Shown one piece after another: positions 1 to 6,258 of a stretch of DNA of 7,623 nucleotides. The DNA is taken from NCBI GenBank assembly GCA_031273965.1, contig JAISQX010000067.1, forward strand, positions 1-7,623, given 5' to 3'. Position numbers and translations under genes: made by a program. The number at the start of each line of letters is the position of its first letter. Position 1 is the stretch's first letter. The DNA is from Clostridiales bacterium (lineage in GTDB: Bacteria > Bacillota > Clostridia > Christensenellales > JAISNN01). The notes beneath the pieces were generated by a model, which made no database searches, was not told where the DNA came from, and saw only the letters and a program-made list of their open reading frames with translations.

Positions 1-1
1 A

Positions 2-205
2 TTTTGCGGATGCAGCGGATTGACGAGAATCAAGATACCGGAGGGAGTAACCGAGATAGGAGAGTTTGCATTTGACGGATGCAGCGGATTGACGGGTATC
101 AAGATGTCGAAGGGAGTAACCAAGATAGGAAAGTTTGCATTTCACGGATGCAGCGGATTGACGAGTATCAAGATACCGGACCGAGATAGGAGAGTTTGCA
201 TTTGA
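2..205 (+). pseudogene. 5' fragment of BspA-like LRR protein, frame broken by 8-bp deletion
   Basis: This frame is open from the window edge and encodes 23-residue leucine-rich repeats of the BspA/TpLRR type, with the pattern GCSGLTxIKIPxGVTxIG followed by xFAF. It stops at a TGA (203-205). The stop follows because the fourth repeat unit lacks 8 bp: the other units read CCGGA-GGGAGTAA-CCGAG, while here CCGGA joins CCGAG directly near 176-185. The last residues before the stop (DRDRRVCI) are out-of-phase readthrough. The LRR pattern continues in the +1-shifted frame from about 180, so this piece and the downstream LRR-FRG frame were almost certainly one gene. The true start lies before the window, so an export signal cannot be assessed. 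It could be a pseudogene, a phase-variable gene in its off state, or an assembly or sequencing error in repeats. Confidence 0.75.
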
Positions 206-344
206 CGGATGCAGCGGATTGACGAGTATCAAGATACAGAAGGGAGTAACCGAGATAGGAGAGTGGGCATTTTACGGATGCAGCGGATTGACGAGAATCA
301 AGATACCGGAGGGAGTAACCGAGATAGGAGAGTTTGCTTTTTAT
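8..344 (+). repeat. Tandem 69-bp LRR-coding repeats, five units
   Basis: Units begin at the GGATGCAGCGGATTGACG core at 8, 77, 146, 207 and 276. Spacings are 69, 69, 61 and 69 bp, so the third interval is short by 8 bp. Units 1 and 5 are almost identical at the DNA level over about 60 bp, including silent positions, which suggests recent duplication or gene conversion. From about 345 the protein periodicity continues (NCIELSEVEIP) but DNA identity is lost. Such arrays are substrates for slippage and unequal recombination and are easily mis-assembled from short reads. Confidence 0.9.
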
Positions 345-1706
345 AATTGTATTGAGTTGTCGGAGGTTGAAATTCCGCATAAAGTGACGAAAATAGAAAG
401 AGGTACGTTTAAAAACTGCTTTTCACTAAAAAAAGTCGGCTTATCAGACGAAACAAAGAGGATAGAAGAAGAAGCTTTTTATATGTGCGACGCGTTGCAA
501 GAGATAAAGCTTGAATCAAAAAAAATAGAGAACAATATAATAGAAGATAAAGGCGTCGGAGAAGCCGCGTTTTTTGGTTGTCCCATAAAGACGATAGAAA
601 GTTTACCGGATAGTTTCAAATCCAAGGGAGCCGAGGACTCATTTACAACATATAACATCACGTCTTACGAGGAAGCCGGGAATCTGAGCGATTATCTTGA
701 AATCATAAGCGAATTAAATCGTTTGGGAGGCAAAAAAGAGGCGAATGACGGTAAGCCGTTTAATTTGAAAGGATATTTGGAGCATAGACAGCTTAGAATA
801 AATACCGAAAAAGTAATTGAAAGCCGGCGAGAGAAAGCGAAACAGACCGATGAAGAGACCGAGAGACTGCGAATCTGGGAAAACATGATTGAGGAAATCG
901 ACGCGAAATACGAGTCCGGCGAACCCAATCATAAGTTTTTTTTCCGGGGGGTGAAAGACCGTGACTATGACCTTTTGCCTAGCGCTTTCCGCTCAAAAGA
1001 CGATATACGCGCCTTTGACGCGAGAGAGGATTATTATTATTACGGTATTCAACAGCGTTGCCCTCAAGAGTTTACGGCGATGACTCATTTGGACGAGCTG
1101 ACGCATATGCAGCACCACGGTGTGCCTACGAGATTGCTTGACGTTTCGGCAAATCCTCTTGCGGCTTTGTATTTTGCGTGTATGCCGAGCAAGGACAAAA
1201 ATAAAGGCGAGATAGGGCGCGTATATATCTTCATAGCGCCGGAGGTGCTTCATTACAAGAGCAGCAGAGCGCTTATGCTCTCTTGCCTGGCTTGTTTTAA
1301 TAGCCAAGAAAAGCAAAAGCTATACGACGACGCAAAAAAGAGAAGCAAGGATAAAAATGCCGCGTATGACAACAAGGAAGAACACAAAAGACTCTTATAT
1401 GAGATACGCGGAGAAAGTCCGACGTTTGAAGATAAAATAAAAGATATACATCTGTTATCCACTTATTTTGTACAGCCCCAGATAAGAAACAATAGGATTA
1501 TGAAACAGGACGGCGCGTTTATCCTTTGCGGTCTGTCAAAGAACGCCGAGGAAGCGGAAAAGAAGATAAAGGACTATAGTATAGTCAGAATCGATATAAA
1601 AAACAAGAGCGGCATCTTAAAAGAGCTGGAGCTTCTGGGCATAAATTATGCGACTCTTTTCCCCGATATAGACGGCGTGGCGAAATATTTGACGGACAAT
1701 ATATAA
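219..1706 (+). CDS. BspA-like LRR protein with C-terminal FRG domain (main frame)
   Basis: The frame is open from 162 and carries LRR sequence from about 180. The TTG at 219 is only the first possible start codon inside a repeat and has no clear ribosome site, so it is probably not the real start. Counting from 219, residues 1 to about 145 are 23-residue BspA-type LRRs that become more divergent. Residues 149-168 (SYEEAGNLSDYLEIISELNR) resemble the segment that often precedes FRG domains. Residues about 186-239 are a charged, probably helical insertion. The FRG domain begins with FFFRG at 240-244, followed by LLPSAFR, HHGVPTRLLDVS at 299-310 and a C-terminal QPQIRNNRIMKQDGAF block at 419-434. 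These are the conserved blocks of FRG (named for its F/YRG motif), a domain of unknown function. LRRs usually mediate protein binding, so they may act as the recognition part. The FRG half looks intact, which argues against long-standing decay. I cannot assign a biochemical activity. Confidence 0.8.
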   Translation: MTSIKIQKGVTEIGEWAFYGCSGLTRIKIPEGVTEIGEFAFYNCIELSEVEIPHKVTKIERGTFKNCFSLKKVGLSDETKRIEEEAFYMCDALQEIKLESKKIENNIIEDKGVGEAAFFGCPIKTIESLPDSFKSKGAEDSFTTYNITSYEEAGNLSDYLEIISELNRLGGKKEANDGKPFNLKGYLEHRQLRINTEKVIESRREKAKQTDEETERLRIWENMIEEIDAKYESGEPNHKFFFRGVKDRDYDLLPSAFRSKDDIRAFDAREDYYYYGIQQRCPQEFTAMTHLDELTHMQHHGVPTRLLDVSANPLAALYFACMPSKDKNKGEIGRVYIFIAPEVLHYKSSRALMLSCLACFNSQEKQKLYDDAKKRSKDKNAAYDNKEEHKRLLYEIRGESPTFEDKIKDIHLLSTYFVQPQIRNNRIMKQDGAFILCGLSKNAEEAEKKIKDYSIVRIDIKNKSGILKELELLGINYATLFPDIDGVAKYLTDNI

Positions 1707-1995
1707 ATGAATTAGTTTATGAGCGGTAAACGGGGAGTGTTATTGTATTTTAACGCTCTCGATTCATATATCGGGCGCGGACAGCGATTAAAACGGTCTT
1801 TAAGAGTATTTGAACCGATATCCGCCATGAGTAGCCAAAGTTATTATCGCCATTATATCGCTCCGCCTTTTTTTATATCTCTCGGCGCGACAAACGGTTT
1901 CATTTTTAATTCCGCCATGAAAAAATGCGATTTTCAAAGAAAGGGTTCCTGATTACTCTAATAATCTCACGTCAAAAAATAATTTTGCTAATCCC

Positions 1996-2012
1996 TTGTT
2001 TTTTCTTGACAA
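1996..2012. promoter_or_regulatory. Possible degenerate Rex operator overlapping the -35 box
   Basis: TTGTTTT-TTC-TTGACAA resembles two facing Rex half-sites; the clostridial consensus is TTGTTAA-N4-TTAACAA. The right half TTGACAA differs at one position. The left half is weaker, and the spacer is 3 rather than 4 bases. Its position over the -35 box would suit Rex autorepression. The match is imperfect and the sequence is T-rich, so chance is a real alternative. Confidence 0.22.
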
Positions 2013-2034
2013 GCGCCTTATTTTGTCGTATCAT
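2006..2034 (+). promoter_or_regulatory. Predicted sigma-70 promoter of the rex-hydrogenase operon
   Basis: A perfect -35 box TTGACA (2006-2011) is followed after 17 bp by TATCAT (2029-2034), five of six matches to TATAAT. It lies in an AT-rich stretch about 180 bp before the rex start. It is the best promoter seen ahead of the five-gene run, and I saw no comparable one within the run. The leader would be about 170 nt long. Confidence 0.6.
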
Positions 2035-2037
2035 AAC

Positions 2038-2065
2038 GATATAAAAATATCGATATAAAAATATC
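2038..2065. repeat. Two tandem 14-bp palindromes, candidate operator
   Basis: GATATAAAAATATC occurs twice back to back (2038-2051 and 2052-2065). Each copy is an inverted repeat with arms GATAT and ATATC around AAAA. The pair begins four bases after the predicted -10 box, covering the likely transcription start, a typical place for a repressor site. It does not match the usual Rex site. AT-richness makes short palindromes easier by chance, but two perfect tandem copies are notable. Confidence 0.4.
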
Positions 2066-2070
2066 TATAA

Positions 2071-2202
2071 TGGAAACGACTATTGGATTGGGTTAGTATA
2101 AAAAAAGAGCGTTTTAGCGGAGAGAGGGCAGTTCGTTTGGCGGAATACTTTGGTGTAAATCCAAAAAACAAAAGACGATTGACACGGAAGTCACAAATAT
2201 AA
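2071..2202 (+). pseudogene. Possible relic of a HigA/XRE-type antitoxin C-terminus
   Basis: The frame after a TAA at 2068-2070 reads to a TAA at 2200-2202. Its middle part (2113-2163) encodes RFSGERAVRLAEYFGVN, which follows the pattern of the last helices of HigA-like helix-turn-helix antitoxins (roughly S-x-E-x-A-x-R-L-A-x-x-F-G-x-S/N-P). The DNA-binding helices that should precede it are missing, and there is no start codon with a ribosome site. The rest (PKNKRRLTRKSQI) does not match the family. The simplest reading is a fragment of a lost toxin-antitoxin gene lying in the rex leader. The similarity is short, judged by eye, and could be fortuitous. Confidence 0.35.
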
Positions 2203-2215
2203 AGGAGAAGAAGTT

Positions 2216-2854
2216 ATGATTTCAAAAGTCGTTTGTGCGCCCGTCGCCACTATGAGGCGGTTACCCGGGTATTTGAGGGCGCTAAAGGAAATGGAGCGCA
2301 AAAATCAAAAAACGGTTTCGACCGTCGCGATAGGCGATATTATGAACCTCAATCCGGCGGTGGTCAAAAAGGATTTGAGCTATGTCGGTTCTTCCGACGG
2401 TAAGCCTAAAATCGGCTTTGAAGTTACCGCGCTTATAGCCGGTTTGGAAAAATTTTTGGGATATAACGACGCGACGGAAGCGGTTTTGATAGGAGTAGGC
2501 AGATTAGGCAGAACGCTTCTTTCTTATGAGGGCTTCAAGAATTACGGTCTGAATATCGTCGCGGCGTTCGACGTTGACAAGAGCGTTGCGGGAACCGGCA
2601 TAGGAAATAAAAAGATTTTTGATATGGCGGAGTTGCCCCGCTTGGTAAAGAGATTAAACGTACATATAGGGATTATCACCGTACCTAAGCAAGCCGCGCA
2701 GGAGGTGTGCGATATTCTCGTTGACGCAGGGATAAAAGGCATCTGGAATTTTGCGCCCGCGCATCTAAAAACACCCGACGGTATCGCGGTCAAAAACGAG
2801 GATATGGCGGCGTCTCTTGCAGAGCTCTCCAATAAGCTGAAAGGCATAGTATAG
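2216..2854 (+). CDS. rex: Redox-sensing transcriptional repressor, Rex family
   Basis: Rex proteins are cytoplasmic homodimers that bind NADH or NAD+ and repress fermentation and hydrogenase genes when NADH is low. This 212-residue protein has the usual family length. The N-terminal winged-helix part (residues about 5-80) contains the family hallmark RRLPGYLRALKEM at 14-26 and KKDLSYVG at 51-58. The C-terminal Rossmann domain carries GVGRLG at 93-98, followed by the acidic AFDVD strand end, fitting NAD(H) binding. The final helix (AASLAELSNKL) suits the domain-swapped dimer seen in Rex. The ATG is set by AAAGGAG (2201-2207), eight bases upstream. The recognition region is atypical: canonical Rex has Q-x-R-K-D-L-S-Y-F-G followed by a short FGKRG-like turn, while here it is V-V-K-K-D-L-S-Y-V-G-S-S-D-G-K-P-K-I-G. 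DNA specificity may therefore differ. It is the first gene of the run and is probably its regulator. Confidence 0.92.
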   Translation: MISKVVCAPVATMRRLPGYLRALKEMERKNQKTVSTVAIGDIMNLNPAVVKKDLSYVGSSDGKPKIGFEVTALIAGLEKFLGYNDATEAVLIGVGRLGRTLLSYEGFKNYGLNIVAAFDVDKSVAGTGIGNKKIFDMAELPRLVKRLNVHIGIITVPKQAAQEVCDILVDAGIKGIWNFAPAHLKTPDGIAVKNEDMAASLAELSNKLKGIV

Positions 2855-2906
2855 ATAAGCAAAAATATAAGGATACAAGAAAACATATTACAAAAAGAAA
2901 ACTGAC

Positions 2907-2914
2907 GAGGTGAT
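2907..2914 (+). promoter_or_regulatory. Strong ribosome binding site deciding the start at 2921
   Basis: GAGGTGAT is an eight-base complement to the 16S rRNA tail and lies six bases before ATG 2921. A nearer ATG at 2916 opens only a two-codon frame ending in TGA, so it is not the gene start. Confidence 0.8.
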
Positions 2915-2920
2915 TATGCT

Positions 2921-3178
2921 ATGAAAATATCGGTATGCGTGGGAAGTTCATGTCATATAAAGGGTTCTTATGACGTGATAGCGGAATTGACGGGTTATCT
3001 AAAAAAGTACGACGTCGAGGACGAAGTCGAATTGGTCGCAAGCTTTTGTTTGGGGAAATGTCCGGAGGGCGTGGTTATAAAAACGGACGAATATTTTTTG
3101 AAACATGTTGATAAGGCTAATCTTGAGGAAAAATTTCTTAACGATATACTTCCTTTAGTGGGCAAGCTACCCGAGTAA
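2921..3178 (+). CDS. Small NuoE-like (thioredoxin-fold) [2Fe-2S] ferredoxin
   Basis: This 85-residue protein matches the C-terminal [2Fe-2S] half of NuoE/HydC-type subunits and stand-alone thioredoxin-like ferredoxins. The four expected cluster ligands are present as C6-x4-C11 and C43-x3-C47, in the contexts CVGSSC and SFCLGKCPEG. It lacks the N-terminal helical domain of full NuoE (about 160 residues), so it is unlikely to be a complete hydrogenase or Complex I subunit. It starts 66 bp after rex and precedes the HydS-like gene. A role as electron carrier or redox partner for the HydS or hydrogenase proteins is inferred from position. Small genes of this type are common beside sensory [FeFe] hydrogenases in Clostridia, as far as I recall. 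Confidence 0.85.
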   Translation: MKISVCVGSSCHIKGSYDVIAELTGYLKKYDVEDEVELVASFCLGKCPEGVVIKTDEYFLKHVDKANLEEKFLNDILPLVGKLPE

Positions 3179-3264
3179 AAAGCTTTTGTATAAAAAAATG
3201 TCTGTCCCACACTCTGGGTAAGGGCGGTGTATGCTTTTACTCTGTCAAAACGGAAGGATAGGTT

Positions 3265-4956
3265 ATGATTAATTATTTGGATTTTAAAGACGCTCGTTGC
3301 CGCGATTGCTATAAATGTCTTAGGGAATGTCCCGTAAAGGCTATTTGCGTTTCGGACCGTCATGCTAAAATTATAGAAAAGCGCTGTATTCTGTGCGGGA
3401 GATGCACCAAGATTTGTCCGCAAAACGCAAAAATTGTGCATAGCGAAAGGCAAACCGCGGAAAAACTTTTAAAAACCGCGAACGTCGTTGCAAGCGTCGC
3501 GCCATCCTTTGCGGCAAGCTTCGGAATAAAGGACTTTACGGTTATGAAAATCGCCTTGGGCAAATTGGGTTTTTTTGACGCGCAAGAGACTGCCGTAGGC
3601 GCGCGAGCGGTAACAAGCGAGTACAAGAGGCTTTTGGAGGGAAAAAAATTCAAGAATTTTATAACGTCGGCTTGCCCCGCGGTCAATTATATGATTCAAA
3701 TGTATTATCCGAAAGCATTGCCGTACCTTGCGCCCGTCGATTCGCCAATGATAGCTCACGCAAAAATTATAAAGGGAGAGCGCGACGACGTAAAGGTTGT
3801 ATTTATAGGGCCGTGCATAGCCAAAAAAAAGGAAGCGGCGGAGAACGGAATAATTGATTGCGTGTTGACCTTTGAGGACATAAGGGCTATGTTTAACGAA
3901 AGAAATATTGTCCTTGAAGATATTGCGAGGGTGAGTATCGGCTTGAGAACGGAAGGTTGCGGCAACGCAAAATATTACCCTATCAGCCGCGGAATAATTA
4001 AATCCTTTGACGAATGCCCGTCGGGCTACGAATATGTGGCGGTCGACGGAAACGCCAAATGTTGCGAGGTTTTGGATAATATCGAGAGTCTTTCGGGAAT
4101 GTTTTTGGAGCTTAGTTGTTGCGAATACTCTTGCGTCAACGGACCGTGCGCGCTTGAAATAAAAGGGGGTGCGGTCAAGGCGAACGGCAACATAAGAGAG
4201 TATGTCGCAATGGAGGGATTGAAAGAAAGGGTAAAGACGGGTGCTTCTGTAGTAAATTTGGAGCGCGTCTACAGGCGTTTGCACGCGGACGGAAGCGCGC
4301 CTTCGGAAAGAGATTTGAGGGAGATTTTAGAAAAGACGGGGAAAAAAACAAAGGACGACGAGTTGAATTGCGGCGCGTGCGGCTACAATACTTGCCGCGA
4401 AAAGGCTTGGGCGGTATTCAACGGCTACGCGGCTACGGAAATGTGTCTTCCTTATATGCGCGAGCGCGCCGAGTCCATGTCCTACGAAATCATTCAAAAC
4501 AGTCCTAATGGAATTATTCTTTTGGACGAAGAGTTTAAAATAACCGAGATAAATAACAAAGCGGTGGAAATGTTAGGGACCGACGGGCGGTTTGAATTAA
4601 AAGGAAGAGCGGTTTTCGAATTTCTCGACCCGACGGATTTTGTCGTCGCGGCAAACGAGGGCGTGAATATTTACAATAAAAAAATGTATATCGACAAGAC
4701 GGAAAAATACGCCGAACTGACCGTCGTGATATTAAAATCGCAAAAACTTTTGTTCGGCGTCATGAAGGATATAACCGACGAAACGCAATCGGCGAATCGA
4801 CTCAACGCGCTAAAGTTGGAAACACTGACAACTACAGACGGGGTGATAAAAAAGCAGATGCGCGTCGCGCAGGAAATAGCTTCGCTTTTGGGCGAAACGA
4901 CGGCGGAGACAAAGTTAGCGCTTTTAAAACTAAAAAGGACTATATCGGAAAATTAG
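3265..4956 (+). CDS. hydS: HydS-type putative sensory [FeFe] hydrogenase with PAS domain
   Basis: A 563-residue soluble protein with domains in the order of group C (sensory) [FeFe] hydrogenases. A two-[4Fe-4S] ferredoxin domain has C12, C15, C18, C22 and C41, C44, C47, C51. The H-cluster domain has L1 TSACP at 134-138, L2 PCIAKKKE at 183-190 and L3 around 282-295 (ELSCCEYSCVNG). A further Fe-S motif uses C369, C372, C377 and C394 (CGACGYNTC). A PAS domain covers about 405-500, and a conserved tail contains VAQEIASLLGETTAETK. The four ligands to the H-cluster cubane and bridge are present (C137, C184, C286, C290). The proton-relay Cys of catalytic enzymes (first C of TSCCP) is Ala136, and the L3 Met is Ser284. 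Both changes are known from Thermotoga maritima HydS, which has low activity and is thought to sense H2. The start is supported by GGAAGGA (3252-3258). No kinase or output domain is attached, so signalling probably runs through PAS to the phosphatase encoded next. Confidence 0.88.
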   Translation: MINYLDFKDARCRDCYKCLRECPVKAICVSDRHAKIIEKRCILCGRCTKICPQNAKIVHSERQTAEKLLKTANVVASVAPSFAASFGIKDFTVMKIALGKLGFFDAQETAVGARAVTSEYKRLLEGKKFKNFITSACPAVNYMIQMYYPKALPYLAPVDSPMIAHAKIIKGERDDVKVVFIGPCIAKKKEAAENGIIDCVLTFEDIRAMFNERNIVLEDIARVSIGLRTEGCGNAKYYPISRGIIKSFDECPSGYEYVAVDGNAKCCEVLDNIESLSGMFLELSCCEYSCVNGPCALEIKGGAVKANGNIREYVAMEGLKERVKTGASVVNLERVYRRLHADGSAPSERDLREILEKTGKKTKDDELNCGACGYNTCREKAWAVFNGYAATEMCLPYMRERAESMSYEIIQNSPNGIILLDEEFKITEINNKAVEMLGTDGRFELKGRAVFEFLDPTDFVVAANEGVNIYNKKMYIDKTEKYAELTVVILKSQKLLFGVMKDITDETQSANRLNALKLETLTTTDGVIKKQMRVAQEIASLLGETTAETKLALLKLKRTISEN

Positions 4957-5049
4957 TCAGCGTTACGGCAGACGCAAAAAATCGTCCTTGTGTTCATGCG
5001 AAAAAACAAAAGAAAAGGATCGTAAGTGTAGCGGGCGGGGGATTTTAAT

Positions 5050-6210
5050 ATGGCATTATACATGGAGCAGGGGTTTACCTCTATAAATAAAACGGGCGAA
5101 GAGTTATGCGGAGACAGGGTGGAGAGCCGTTATAGGGACGGATATACGACGCTTGTTTTGGCGGACGGCATGGGAAGCGGCGTCAAAGCAAATATCTTAT
5201 CAACCCTAACGTCAAAAATCCTATGTACTTTAGTTTCGAACGACATAGATATGCGCGAGTGCTTGGAGACGGTTCTTTATTCTCTGCCGGTTTGCAGAGA
5301 AAGGGGAGTGGCGTATTCGACCTTTTCGGTCATTCATATGAAAGACGACGGCGGCGGCTATCTCATAGAATTTGACAATCCGCAAGCGGTTTTGATTCGG
5401 CGCGGAGAATGTCGCGACCTTGAGCGCAAGGAATTGGAGATTATAGGTAAAAAAGTATACAAATCCGATTTGAATCTGGAAAAAAACGACGCGCTTATAG
5501 TTATGAGCGACGGCGCGGTACACGCGGGGATAGGATGCACGCTGAATTTCGGCTGGCGAAGGCACGATATTATGCAATACCTTACCCGGACGGTGAGAGA
5601 CGAAATGAGCGCGCGGTGTATAGCCTGCTTGCTTGCCTCCGCTTGCAACGACCTTTATCTTGATAAACCCGGCGACGACACCACCGTCGCCGTCGTTAAA
5701 ATACGCGAACGGCTTCGTGTCAGTATTCTTGTCGGTCCGCCGGTGGACGCGTCCAAAGATGATTATTACATAGAGGAATTTTTGAAAGCGGGCGAAAAAA
5801 AAGTCGTATGCGGCGGCACGAGCGGTCAAATTGTCGCGCGCCGGCTAAAAAAAGAATTGCGGACGTCTTTTGCTTTTTATGACAAAGAAGTTCCTCCGAT
5901 AGGGTTTATTGATGGTGTGGATTTGGTGACGGAGGGAGTGCTGACATTGAGAAAGCTTTTAGCTATGTCTGAAAAATATATCTCCGAGAGCGATCTCACG
6001 CCAAAATACTTTACAAAGAAAGACGGCGCGTCGTTGCTTGCCAATCTTCTGTTTGAGGAAGCGTCGGATATAATTTTTTTTGTCGGGCAGAGTATAAACG
6101 CCGCGCATCAAGGTTTGCCTATAGACATTACGATGAAGCTAAAGCTTGTCGAATCTTTATCAGAAAATTTGAAAAAAATGGGTAAAAACGTTTTACTGAA
6201 TTATGATTGA
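5050..6210 (+). CDS. SpoIIE/PP2C-type Ser/Thr phosphatase with extra C-terminal domain
   Basis: Residues 1 to about 217 form a PP2C-type (SpoIIE) phosphatase domain that removes phosphate from Ser/Thr using two metal ions. Metal-binding acids are visible in GDRVE (D22), LADGMGSG (D39), MSDG (D154) and PGDDTT (D209, D210), so the catalytic site looks complete. Residues about 222-386 form a second domain with no family I can name; it begins VSILVGPPVD at 224 and contains CGGTSGQIVARRL. No membrane segments or signal peptide are seen. The start ATG follows GGGGGA (5037-5042). It lies 93 bp after hydS, matching the known link of group C hydrogenases with PP2C phosphatases. Its substrate is not shown: no kinase or anti-sigma partner is encoded in the window. 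It may dephosphorylate a regulator in response to HydS-PAS. Confidence 0.87.
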   Translation: MALYMEQGFTSINKTGEELCGDRVESRYRDGYTTLVLADGMGSGVKANILSTLTSKILCTLVSNDIDMRECLETVLYSLPVCRERGVAYSTFSVIHMKDDGGGYLIEFDNPQAVLIRRGECRDLERKELEIIGKKVYKSDLNLEKNDALIVMSDGAVHAGIGCTLNFGWRRHDIMQYLTRTVRDEMSARCIACLLASACNDLYLDKPGDDTTVAVVKIRERLRVSILVGPPVDASKDDYYIEEFLKAGEKKVVCGGTSGQIVARRLKKELRTSFAFYDKEVPPIGFIDGVDLVTEGVLTLRKLLAMSEKYISESDLTPKYFTKKDGASLLANLLFEEASDIIFFVGQSINAAHQGLPIDITMKLKLVESLSENLKKMGKNVLLNYD

Positions 6211-6258
6211 CGCCGCATAGATAAAATGTTGCGTCACAGAAAACAAAAAGGAAAATTT

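Larger units (their letters stand above)
1707..2215. other. Intergenic region, no convincing intact gene
   Basis: About 510 bases separate the LRR-FRG gene from rex. A 77-codon frame at 1719-1952 has no ribosome binding site and no recognisable protein pattern, and I do not call it. A weak stem (1733-1742 with 1751-1760, 8-base loop, two G-T wobble pairs) follows the LRR-FRG stop but has no T-run. The right half holds a promoter, two tandem palindromes and an antitoxin-like fragment, listed separately. Nothing recognisable was seen in about 1760-1990 on either strand. Confidence 0.6.

Noticed and set aside
8..344. Regular repeats that could be taken for a CRISPR array
   Set aside because: There are no unique spacers. 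The whole 69-bp unit repeats and encodes 23-residue LRRs.
1733..1760. Stem-loop after the LRR-FRG stop as a terminator
   Set aside because: The stem has G-T wobbles and no T-run follows on either strand.
1720..1830. Reverse-strand short frame with a DIGSNTLK stretch resembling a Ppx/GppA start
   Set aside because: Only 38 codons, no ribosome site, and nothing family-like after the short match.
1719..1952. 77-codon forward frame after the LRR-FRG gene
   Set aside because: No ribosome binding site, no family-like pattern and a composition like translated intergenic DNA.
3207..3219. Small CCCA/TGGG hairpin between the [2Fe-2S] gene and hydS
   Set aside because: A four-base stem without a T-run is too weak to call a terminator or attenuator.
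3469..4284. Long reverse-strand frame of 271 codons opposite hydS
   Set aside because: It lies opposite a gene with clear conserved motifs and shows no protein pattern of its own.
5230..5829. Reverse-strand frame of 199 codons opposite the phosphatase gene
   Set aside because: Shadow of a strongly supported coding region, with no start signal or recognisable motif.
6207..6235. TTGACG as a -35 box for a separate hydrogenase promoter
   Set aside because: No -10 box occurs at a workable distance; TAAAAT lies only 9 bp away.
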